NCBI GenBank assembly: GCA_049698095.1
Contig: JBAVXA010000203.1
Location: 1-13,693 of the forward strand
Source of the DNA: JBEEJL01 sp049698095
Lineage (GTDB): Bacteria > Pseudomonadota > Gammaproteobacteria > Burkholderiales > JBEEJL01
DNA length: 13,693 nucleotides
Direction of reading: 5' to 3'
In this document: in pieces, positions 5,856-12,271 of the stretch
Layout of the letters: each line of letters starts with the position of its first letter
Position numbering within the stretch: position 1 is the stretch's first letter
Made by a program: the position numbers and the translations under genes
Notes under the pieces: generated by a model
What the model saw: the letters and a program-made list of their open reading frames with translations, nothing else
The model's database searches: none
What the model was told of the DNA's origin: nothing

Positions 5856-6845
5856 ATGAAGACAAAATCCCAACACGGCGTTGCCATTATTACCGCGCTG
5901 CTGATCGTCGCACTGGCTGCGACCACGGCAACTTATCTGTTGTGGCAGCAGTCGTTGTGGACGCGGCAGGTGGAAAATCTGATGGCCCGCGCCAAGGCCA
6001 ACGCGATTGCACAGGCAGGCGCGCAGCTCGCGCGCGGACAGCTGAATGAATTTGCCGACACTAAAATGATTTACCAGTTTCTCGGCAAGGAATTGCCGTT
6101 GCCCGCGGAGGGCGCATCGCTGGTCGGAATGATGGTCGACGAACAATCCAAGTTCAATATCAATAATCTGGTCTACGGTAACATCCCCGCCGCTCCGACA
6201 GCTCCGTCGCCCACGCCACCCCCGACAAACGCAAATAATACGAATGCCCCAAAAAATCCCGGCCCGCCTGCGAAGACATTGACCAACCAGGACATATTCA
6301 AAGCACTGCTGAAAGAGCTTAAATTAGCCGATTCCCTGCTGGATAACGTGATGGCATGGATCGACGAAACCGGTCAGCAGCAGGACGATCTTACCTATCT
6401 CGCGAAAGATCCGCCCTATCGCTCTGCGCACCGACGCATGGTCGATATCAACGAGCTATATCGCGTCAAAGACTTCACGCCGGAAATTGTCGAAAAGCTC
6501 CGTCCCTATTTAACCGCCCTGCCGGCAAATACCCCGCTGAATGTCAACACCGCGCCGGAAAATCTGCTCGAGGCAAGCGGTCTAAAGCCGGCCGTAGTGG
6601 CGGACATCATCAAGAAGCGCGAAGCGACGCCATTTCTGAAAAAAGAGGATTTGGACAAAGTACTCAACGGCGCACCATTACCACCGACCGTCGATTTCAC
6701 CAGCAGATATTTTGTTGCCAGCGGTCGCGTCACCAACGGAAATGTCGATATCGGCTACAGCGCCCTGCTGGAACGCCAGACTGCGGGCAGCACCCCGAAC
6801 ACCGAATGGCCGCGTATAATATGGCTTCAACAAGGCACGGAATAA
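5856..6845 (+). CDS. gspK: Type II secretion system minor pseudopilin GspK
   Basis: A 329-residue protein with a short leader ending at Gly8 followed by Val-Ala-Ile-Ile-Thr. As usual for GspK, the Glu at mature position 5 is missing, consistent with its place at the very tip of the pseudopilus. Family hallmarks are the Asp-Glu-x-Ser-Lys-Phe-Asn-Ile-Asn-Asn-Leu segment (95-105), an Ala-Trp-Ile-Asp-Glu motif, and the helix-hairpin-helix-like region with Asn-Val-Asn-Thr-Ala. Residues 109-141 form a Pro/Ala/Asn-rich linker before the alpha-helical domain, longer than I would expect. GspK caps the GspI-J dimer. The next gene, gspL, starts 7 bases after the stop. Confidence 0.94.
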   Translation: MKTKSQHGVAIITALLIVALAATTATYLLWQQSLWTRQVENLMARAKANAIAQAGAQLARGQLNEFADTKMIYQFLGKELPLPAEGASLVGMMVDEQSKFNINNLVYGNIPAAPTAPSPTPPPTNANNTNAPKNPGPPAKTLTNQDIFKALLKELKLADSLLDNVMAWIDETGQQQDDLTYLAKDPPYRSAHRRMVDINELYRVKDFTPEIVEKLRPYLTALPANTPLNVNTAPENLLEASGLKPAVVADIIKKREATPFLKKEDLDKVLNGAPLPPTVDFTSRYFVASGRVTNGNVDIGYSALLERQTAGSTPNTEWPRIIWLQQGTE

Positions 6846-6852
6846 TCCTTCA

Positions 6853-8100
6853 ATGGCAGCTCTGCAAATTTATTTACGCGACGACGAACCTGGCGATAAT
6901 CCTGCAGTAGCGGGACGCAGCGCCGCGTGGGTGTTGCGCGAGGCGCGTGGTCGCATCCTGTCGGCCGGCAATAATTCCTTTGCCGACATGCCGGCCGCCG
7001 ACCGCATTGATGTCGTGATACCTGCATCACGCGTGCTGTTCACGCGCGTGAATTTACCGCCGGCCAATGCCGCCAAGACCCGCCAGTTGTTGCCGTTTGC
7101 GATTGAAGACAAGCTGCTGGCAAATCCGGAAAGCATTCACGCGGTCGCGGGCGCGCGTGAGGCAAGCGGCGAAACGCCGGTCGCCGTGGTCGACAAGTCC
7201 TGGGTGAACCAGGTGATGGCGCGTTTGCTCGAAGCGAAAATTTCGCCGCAGAGTATGGTACCGGAAACCACGCTGCCGCCCTTGCCTGCAGGCGGCTGGA
7301 GTATGGTGTGGGACGGCAGCGGCGGATTCGTGCGCACCGGGGAAATGAGCGGGCTATCGCTCGACAGCAGCGACGGCGAAGGGCCGCCTCTCGGTCTCAC
7401 GCTAGCGCTGAATGAGGCGCGGGCAAAAAATACCGCACCACAAAAAATTGTCCTGCTCAGCCCGGATAATAATCATTCGACCGATCTCGCCGCGTGGAGC
7501 GAAGCGCTCGGCGTACCGGTCCTCGCTGGCGGCGCGTGGAGCCATGCGCACGCCAATCCGCAAACCAGCAGCATCAATTTCCTGCAAGGCGAGTATGCAA
7601 AGTCTGCCAATTTATCCGGCGCAATGCGTTTGGCGAAACCACTGTGGATACTCGCAGGCTTGATTGCTGCATTACATATCGGGGCGACGATGGTCGATTG
7701 GGCGATTCTGAAATATCAGAAGAATGCTGTGCAAAGCGGCATGACCGAGCGATTTAAGAAAGTTTTTCCCGATTCCAAAGTCATTGTCGATGCGCCGCTG
7801 CAGATGTCGCGCAATCTCGCCGACCTGCGCCGTGCCGCCGGCATCAGCGACGCGAGCGATTTTCTGCCCTTGCTGGCCGCTTATTCCAATGCCTTGGCCG
7901 GCGCGCCGAACGCGAGAACGACGGCGGTTCAGTATGAAAAAGGCAAGCTGCAAATCGACATCACGCTGCCCGATGCGCCTGCGGCTGAAGCCTTGCGCGG
8001 CCGGCTGCAAGCGGCGAAGCTATCGGCCAAGCTCGAAGCTACCAATCCGAAAGCAGACGGCGTCGAAGCCCGTTTCAGCATCAGCGGAGGCCAGCCATGA
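6853..8100 (+). CDS. gspL: Type II secretion system inner-membrane platform protein GspL
   Basis: A 415-residue protein with the GspL layout: an actin-like cytoplasmic domain (about 1-255), one transmembrane helix (about 264-286) and a periplasmic ferredoxin-like domain (about 320-415). The cytoplasmic part has the typical Leu-Phe-Thr-Arg-Val-Asn-Leu-Pro region followed by Arg-Gln-Leu-Leu-Pro-Phe-Ala-Ile-Glu-Asp. GspL recruits the GspE ATPase to the membrane and pairs with GspM. GGAA at 6839-6842 lies 10 bases before the ATG. The stop overlaps the gspM start (ATGA, 8097-8100), the classic L-M coupling. Confidence 0.93.
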   Translation: MAALQIYLRDDEPGDNPAVAGRSAAWVLREARGRILSAGNNSFADMPAADRIDVVIPASRVLFTRVNLPPANAAKTRQLLPFAIEDKLLANPESIHAVAGAREASGETPVAVVDKSWVNQVMARLLEAKISPQSMVPETTLPPLPAGGWSMVWDGSGGFVRTGEMSGLSLDSSDGEGPPLGLTLALNEARAKNTAPQKIVLLSPDNNHSTDLAAWSEALGVPVLAGGAWSHAHANPQTSSINFLQGEYAKSANLSGAMRLAKPLWILAGLIAALHIGATMVDWAILKYQKNAVQSGMTERFKKVFPDSKVIVDAPLQMSRNLADLRRAAGISDASDFLPLLAAYSNALAGAPNARTTAVQYEKGKLQIDITLPDAPAAEALRGRLQAAKLSAKLEATNPKADGVEARFSISGGQP

Positions 8101-8588
8101 AACAGGCCGTGATGGAATACTGGCAGGCGCGCAATGCGCGCGAGCGCATGATTCTCCTGACCGTCGCGGCCTTCGCGCTCGCGGCGATTCTTTATGCTTT
8201 TGCCTGGATGCCCATATCAGCGGAGCGCGCGCAGTTGCGCAAAAATTTGCCGGCCACCAAAGCGATCGCGGCCCAATATAACCAGAACGCCGATGAGGCG
8301 GAACGGCTTGCCGGACAGGCTGCCTCGCGCGCCAATATCAATGTCATGAGCGCTGTCGAGTCGACGGCCAAGACTCGCGGCCTGCGCGACAAGCTTTCTG
8401 CCGTCAGCGCCGTCGATAGCAACCATGTGCGTGTCGTCGCAGGCAGCATTGGTTTCGATGACTGGCTGGCGTGGAGCAAGGACCTGCAGGCGCAAGGCAT
8501 CCGCGTCGATAGCGTGCAAATAAATACGCTGCAGGAAGGATCCGGTTTGGTAAAATTGACGGCGATCTTTTCCGGACCGGGCAAGTGA
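8097..8588 (+). CDS. gspM: Type II secretion system protein GspM
   Basis: A 163-residue bitopic inner-membrane protein: short cytoplasmic tail, one transmembrane helix (about 18-40) directly followed by Trp-Met-Pro-Ile, a coiled-coil-like helix with Arg-x-x-Leu-Arg, and a ferredoxin-like periplasmic domain with Phe-Asp-Asp-Trp-Leu-x-Trp. This matches GspM in length and layout. It stabilises GspL in the assembly platform. A strong GGAGG (8086-8090) inside gspL, 6 bases before the ATG, and the 4-base overlap with gspL support the start. Confidence 0.93.
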   Translation: MKQAVMEYWQARNARERMILLTVAAFALAAILYAFAWMPISAERAQLRKNLPATKAIAAQYNQNADEAERLAGQAASRANINVMSAVESTAKTRGLRDKLSAVSAVDSNHVRVVAGSIGFDDWLAWSKDLQAQGIRVDSVQINTLQEGSGLVKLTAIFSGPGK

Positions 8589-8625
8589 TAAATCGTCCGG
8601 CTGCTGCTCTGATCGACAATCTTTG

Positions 8626-9417
8626 ATGGCTACCACCAAATCGTCCAGCGCGTTTCGGTTGCGCCACGCCGTGGTTGGCGTCGTATTATTCCTGCTGTTT
8701 TTTCTCTCCGCCCTGCCCGCTTGGCTGCTTCCATGGTTGCTAAATAAATATCAAATAAATCAATTAGTTATAACAAACCCAGAGGGCAGCTTCTGGAACG
8801 GCAAAGCATCCGGTCAAATCGACATCCCGGTCGCGTCTTCTCCTTCTTACAAGCTCATGCTGGATCAGATTTCGTGGTCGTGGAGGCCGGCGCGATTATT
8901 CGCCGGCGAACTTGCCTGGAATGTCCTGCTGCAAAATAATTCTGCAAAATTCAATGCCTCGCTGGGTCTGGGCTTCGGCGGCATCAACATACGTAGCGCA
9001 CAGGCGGAAATGGCCGCGCAAATGGTGACTGACATTTATCCGGCGTTCGCTCTGTTTAAACCGGAAGGCAAACTGCTGCTGACCAGCGACGATTTCAACA
9101 TTAATAAAAATAATTTTTCCGGCAAGGCGCAACTCGATTGGCGCGGCGCGCAGGTCATCATGTCGCCGGTGAAACCATTAGGTGAATATCGCGCGCTGCT
9201 GAATGCGACCGGCAGCGCCGCCGAATTGCAGCTCAGCACGCTTTCCGGCGCGCTGAAGCTGAACGGCAAAGGCAATTGGACGCCGAAAGACGGCGTGCGA
9301 TTTTCCGGCACTGCGCAAGCCGAAGCGGCGCAGGCTGCCAATATTGACCCCCTCCTGCAGCTCACGGGCAAAGCACCCGTCAACGGCGTCTACCCGCTCG
9401 AATGGCCGCCAAAATAG
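8626..9417 (+). CDS. gspN: Type II secretion system protein GspN
   Basis: A 263-residue protein, close to the usual 250-260. An N-terminal transmembrane segment (about 14-37) is followed by a periplasmic beta-rich domain with the family pattern Gly-Ser-Phe-Trp-Asn-Gly-Lys-Ala, then Trp-Ser-Trp-Arg-Pro, and near the end Gly-Val-Tyr-Pro-Leu. GspN occurs in some T2SS operons and is usually non-essential; a link to secretin or outer-membrane assembly has been proposed. It starts 37 bases after gspM with no clear ribosome site; a TTG directly before the ATG would add one residue. It is the last gsp gene here, with no gspD after it, unlike the Xanthomonas order. Confidence 0.9.
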   Translation: MATTKSSSAFRLRHAVVGVVLFLLFFLSALPAWLLPWLLNKYQINQLVITNPEGSFWNGKASGQIDIPVASSPSYKLMLDQISWSWRPARLFAGELAWNVLLQNNSAKFNASLGLGFGGINIRSAQAEMAAQMVTDIYPAFALFKPEGKLLLTSDDFNINKNNFSGKAQLDWRGAQVIMSPVKPLGEYRALLNATGSAAELQLSTLSGALKLNGKGNWTPKDGVRFSGTAQAEAAQAANIDPLLQLTGKAPVNGVYPLEWPPK

Positions 9418-9449
9418 GCCTGTTTCTGCCCGACTTAGGGTCAATTCCC

Positions 9450-9482
9450 TGACAAAAGTTGACAAGTCTGTACCCAATGTCA
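9450..9482 (+). repeat. Direct TGACAA repeats with an inverted TGTCA half-site
   Basis: TGACAA occurs at 9450 and 9460, exactly 10 bases apart, and TGTCA at 9478-9482 is the inverse of TGACA. The second copy also contains a consensus -35 hexamer, TTGACA (9459-9464), but no matching -10 lies 16-18 bases downstream. It could be a regulator site or chance; the tract lies between gspN and the small ORF. Confidence 0.25.
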
Positions 9483-9546
9483 GCGCCTGGCGCGTTGATT
9501 GAGAGGTATATTTGATACATTCAACGTTATTCGATTCGCCGGAAAT

Positions 9547-9750
9547 ATGACCACGAACCTCCTTGAATCAGCAATCATTCCCTTCATTTCCAAAGAAATT
9601 GAAGAGACCATGCTGCTTGCCGTTGCCATGCCGTCGGAAATGCCGCCGCGCCAAATCAGCATGATGTGCGAACGCATCCTCGCCCGCTTGTCTGAGCCGG
9701 ATCCGTTATTAGTGCGATATGCCGGGTTATCGGCACCGAAGCAAAAATAG
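9547..9750 (+). CDS. Small Met-rich hypothetical protein
   Basis: A possible 67-residue protein that I do not recognise. Six residues are Met, four of them within residues 28-40, around a Pro-rich turn (Met-Pro-Pro-Arg). The N-terminal half is predicted amphipathic helix with several Glu; there is no signal peptide or transmembrane helix. Codon choice resembles the neighbours (many C- and G-ending codons), which favours a real gene. The start is uncertain: ATG 9547 has only GGA close by, while an in-frame TTG at 9499 would add 16 residues. It sits between gspN and a strong terminator, so it may be the last gene of the gsp transcript or a single-gene unit. Confidence 0.45.
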   Translation: MTTNLLESAIIPFISKEIEETMLLAVAMPSEMPPRQISMMCERILARLSEPDPLLVRYAGLSAPKQK

Positions 9751-9767
9751 CCAACCGTATATCGGTT

Positions 9768-9773
9768 TATAAT
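9768..9773 (+). promoter_or_regulatory. Perfect -10 hexamer directly before the terminator
   Basis: TATAAT at 9768-9773 would start transcription near 9780, inside the upstream arm of the terminator hairpin. No good -35 is present. If real, it could drive the YheT-like gene. It may equally be a chance match in an AT-rich gap. Confidence 0.2.
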
Positions 9774-9774
9774 C

Positions 9775-9799
9775 AAGGCAGCTCGAGCTGCCTTTTTTT
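9775..9799 (+). terminator. Rho-independent terminator, probable end of the gsp transcript
   Basis: GGCAGCTCGAGCTGCC (9777-9792) is a perfect 16-bp palindrome that can fold as a 6-bp GC-rich stem with a TCGA loop, extended by flanking A-T pairs, and is followed by seven T residues. It lies 24 bases after the small ORF stop and before the YheT-like gene, oriented to stop + strand transcription. Confidence 0.85.
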
Positions 9800-9844
9800 A
9801 TTCCCGGAAAATCTTTGCCCGCCCTTATGCCGAAGAACAGCCCC

Positions 9845-10807
9845 ATGAACGGTGCGTACACCTGCCCCCCCTGGCTGCCGGGCGGACAGGTGCAAACGCT
9901 TTACGCCTATTTCGTCGCCAAACGACCAAAGATCAGTTATCGACGCGAACGCTGGGACACGCCCGACGGCGATTTTATCGACATCGATTGGGTCGACGGA
10001 AATACCGATGCGCCGCTGGTCGTGTTGTTTCACGGCCTCGAAGGGAACTCGCAAAGCCAATATGCCTTGCAACTGATGCATGCCGTGCAACGAAAAGACT
10101 GGCGCGGTGCGGTGGTCCATTTTCGTGGCTGTAGCGGCGAACTGAATCGCCTTCCGCGCGCTTATCACTCAGGCGATACGGTTGAAATTGACTGGGTGTT
10201 GCAACGGATGAAACAACTTTCACCTCCGGCCCCTTTGTATGCTGTAGGCGTTTCCCTTGGCGGAAATGCCCTGCTGAAATGGCTGGGCGAGCGGCAACAT
10301 GAAGCCAAGGCCGTCGTGCAGGCGGCAGCGGCTATTTCCGCGCCGTTGGATTTAATGGCCGCAGGCGATGCATTGGGCGTCGGCTTAAACAAACTCTACA
10401 CGCGCCATTTTCTGTCCACGCTGAAGCACAAGGCCGCGTTGAAATTACGCCAGCATCCGCGCCTGTTCGATTCGGCAGCGATGCTAGGTACGCGCAACCT
10501 GCGCGAATTCGATGACATCGTGACGGCGCCGCTGCACGGCTTCAGGGATACCGACGATTACTGGACACGCGCCAGCTGCAAGCCGTTGCTGAAACACATC
10601 AGCGTTCCCACTCTGCTGATCAATGCCCGCAATGATCCGTTTTTGCCGTCTCACGCGTTACCTCGTGACGGCGAATTATCGGCTTCGATTACCGCCGAGT
10701 TTCCGGCTCACGGGGGGCATGTCGGCTTTGTCAGCGGTCGCTTCCCGGGCAATCTGCAGTGGATGCCGCAACGATTAATGCATTTTTTCAACGACAATAA
10801 GGGCTGA
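9845..10807 (+). CDS. YheT-like alpha/beta hydrolase (COG0429 family)
   Basis: A 320-residue cytoplasmic protein (no signal peptide). It has the N-terminal Trp-Leu-Pro-Gly-Gly-x-x-Gln-Thr motif of the YheT family, the Thr-Pro-Asp-Gly-Asp-Phe strand, an oxyanion-region His-Gly-Leu-Glu-Gly, and a complete triad: nucleophile Ser137 in Gly-Val-Ser-Leu-Gly-Gly-Asn, Asp264 in Asn-Ala-Arg-Asn-Asp-Pro, and His292 in Gly-Gly-His-Val-Gly-Phe. Family members are esterase-like and of mostly unknown physiological substrate. ATG 9845 has a weak GAAGAA 7 bases upstream; ATG 9827 (six more residues) is also possible. It follows the terminator, so it is probably a separate transcription unit, unrelated to secretion. 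Confidence 0.9.
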   Translation: MNGAYTCPPWLPGGQVQTLYAYFVAKRPKISYRRERWDTPDGDFIDIDWVDGNTDAPLVVLFHGLEGNSQSQYALQLMHAVQRKDWRGAVVHFRGCSGELNRLPRAYHSGDTVEIDWVLQRMKQLSPPAPLYAVGVSLGGNALLKWLGERQHEAKAVVQAAAAISAPLDLMAAGDALGVGLNKLYTRHFLSTLKHKAALKLRQHPRLFDSAAMLGTRNLREFDDIVTAPLHGFRDTDDYWTRASCKPLLKHISVPTLLINARNDPFLPSHALPRDGELSASITAEFPAHGGHVGFVSGRFPGNLQWMPQRLMHFFNDNKG

Positions 10808-10835
10808 CGGCTGGCGGTAGAACAAGCGCGAAAGG

Positions 10836-10841
10836 TATAAT
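10836..10841 (+). promoter_or_regulatory. Possible -10 element upstream of the phosphomannomutase gene
   Basis: TATAAT stands 32 bases before ATG 10874 in the 66-base gap after the hydrolase gene. No close -35 match is visible at normal spacing, so the call rests on the hexamer and position alone. Confidence 0.35.
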
Positions 10842-10873
10842 GCCGCATCGCCAATCAGCCTGAAGAAAAAAAT

Positions 10874-12250
10874 ATGACCACCCTCCCAAAGGAAATTTTC
10901 AAAGCCTACGACATCCGCGGCATCGTCGGAAAAACACTGACGCCGCAAGTGGTCGAAGCCATCGGCCATGCGCTCGGCTCCGAAGCCGTTGCGCGCAAAC
11001 AAACGACAATGGTAATCGGGCGTGACGGCCGCTTGTCCGGCCCGGACTTATCCGCAGCGCTGGCGCGCGGTATTCAAAAAAGCGGCATCAATGTGATCGA
11101 CATCGGCATGGTCGCCACGCCGATTGTTTATTTCGGCGCATATCATCTGGACGCGAATTCGTGCGTCATGGTCACCGGATCGCATAACCCGCCGGATTAC
11201 AACGGTCTGAAAATGGTCATCGGGGGCGAAACGCTGGCGGGTGACACGATTCAATCGCTGCGCATGCGCCTGGAGAATAACGACCTCGTCCATGGCGCCG
11301 GAACGTACGCAAAAAAAGACATCGGCGAAGCTTATCTCAATCGCATCGCCTCCGACGTGAAACTCAAACGCAAAATGAAAATCATTGTCGATTGCGGCAA
11401 TGGTTCGCCGGGGGCGTTTGCGCCGGAACTCTACCGCCGCCTTGGCTGCGACGTTATCCCCCTGTTCTGCGACGTCGACGGCAACTTCCCTAATCATCAT
11501 CCCGATCCGTCGCAGCCGGAAAACCTGCAGGACGTGATCCATGCGCTGAAAACCACCGACGCGGAAATCGGCCTTGCGTTTGACGGCGACGGCGACCGGC
11601 TGGGCGTCGTGACCAAAAACGGGCAAATCATTTATCCCGACCGTCAATTGATGCTGTTCGCCGCCGACGTGCTCTCTCGCAACAACGGAGCGGAAATTAT
11701 TTACGACGTCAAATGCACACGTAACTTGAAGCCGTGGATTGAAAAACACGGCGGCAAGGCGACGATGTGGAAAACCGGCCACTCGCTGGTGAAATCCAAA
11801 ATGAAACAAACCGGTGCCGCGTTGGCGGGAGAAATGAGCGGCCACGTGTTTTTCAAAGAACGCTGGTACGGTTTCGACGATGGAATGTATGCCGGTGCGC
11901 GTCTGCTGGAAATATTGAGCGGCGTGCACGACATCAACGCCACGTTACACGATTTACCCGATGCAATCTCCACGCCCGAGCTGCAAATCAAATTAAACGA
12001 AGGTGAAAACTTCAATATAATCAGTAAGTTACAAAAGGAAGCGCAATTCACCAATCCGCAGGAAGTCATCACAATCGACGGCCTGCGCGTCGAATACGCC
12101 GACGGCTTCGGGCTGGCGCGTTCCTCCAATACCACGCCCGTCATTGTCTTGCGGTTTGAGGCAGATAACGAGGCGGCGTTGAAACGTATTCAAAATGATT
12201 TTCGCCGCGTTTTGCTCGCAGCGAAACCGGATGCCGCGTTACCGTTTTAA
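10874..12250 (+). CDS. algC: Phosphomannomutase/phosphoglucomutase (AlgC type)
   Basis: A 458-residue alpha-D-phosphohexomutase interconverting mannose-6-P/mannose-1-P and glucose-6-P/glucose-1-P, feeding GDP-mannose and UDP-glucose for surface polysaccharide. All four functional loops are present: phospho-Ser103 in Thr-Gly-Ser-His-Asn-Pro-Pro, magnesium loop Asp237-Gly-Asp-Gly-Asp241-Arg, sugar-specificity loop Gly319-Glu-Met-Ser-Gly-His324, and phosphate loop Arg416-Ser-Ser-Asn-Thr-Thr-Pro. Length and many segments, such as Phe-Pro-Asn-His-His-Pro-Asp-Pro and the C-terminal Pro-Phe, match Pseudomonas AlgC (about 463 residues). GAAG at 10862-10865 precedes the ATG by 8 bases. It ends 21 bases before the DUF2298 gene and may be cotranscribed with it. 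Confidence 0.96.
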   Translation: MTTLPKEIFKAYDIRGIVGKTLTPQVVEAIGHALGSEAVARKQTTMVIGRDGRLSGPDLSAALARGIQKSGINVIDIGMVATPIVYFGAYHLDANSCVMVTGSHNPPDYNGLKMVIGGETLAGDTIQSLRMRLENNDLVHGAGTYAKKDIGEAYLNRIASDVKLKRKMKIIVDCGNGSPGAFAPELYRRLGCDVIPLFCDVDGNFPNHHPDPSQPENLQDVIHALKTTDAEIGLAFDGDGDRLGVVTKNGQIIYPDRQLMLFAADVLSRNNGAEIIYDVKCTRNLKPWIEKHGGKATMWKTGHSLVKSKMKQTGAALAGEMSGHVFFKERWYGFDDGMYAGARLLEILSGVHDINATLHDLPDAISTPELQIKLNEGENFNIISKLQKEAQFTNPQEVITIDGLRVEYADGFGLARSSNTTPVIVLRFEADNEAALKRIQNDFRRVLLAAKPDAALPF

Positions 12251-12271
12251 CCGACGGCCGCGCATGACAGC

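Noticed and set aside
6815..6820. TATAAT near the end of gspK as a promoter for gspL
   Set aside because: No -35 match at normal spacing, and it is inside coding sequence of a tightly packed operon.
11048..11929. 293-codon open frame on the - strand opposite algC
   Set aside because: The + strand gene has every active-site loop of the mutase family; the antisense translation is His/Arg/Val-rich without a domain.
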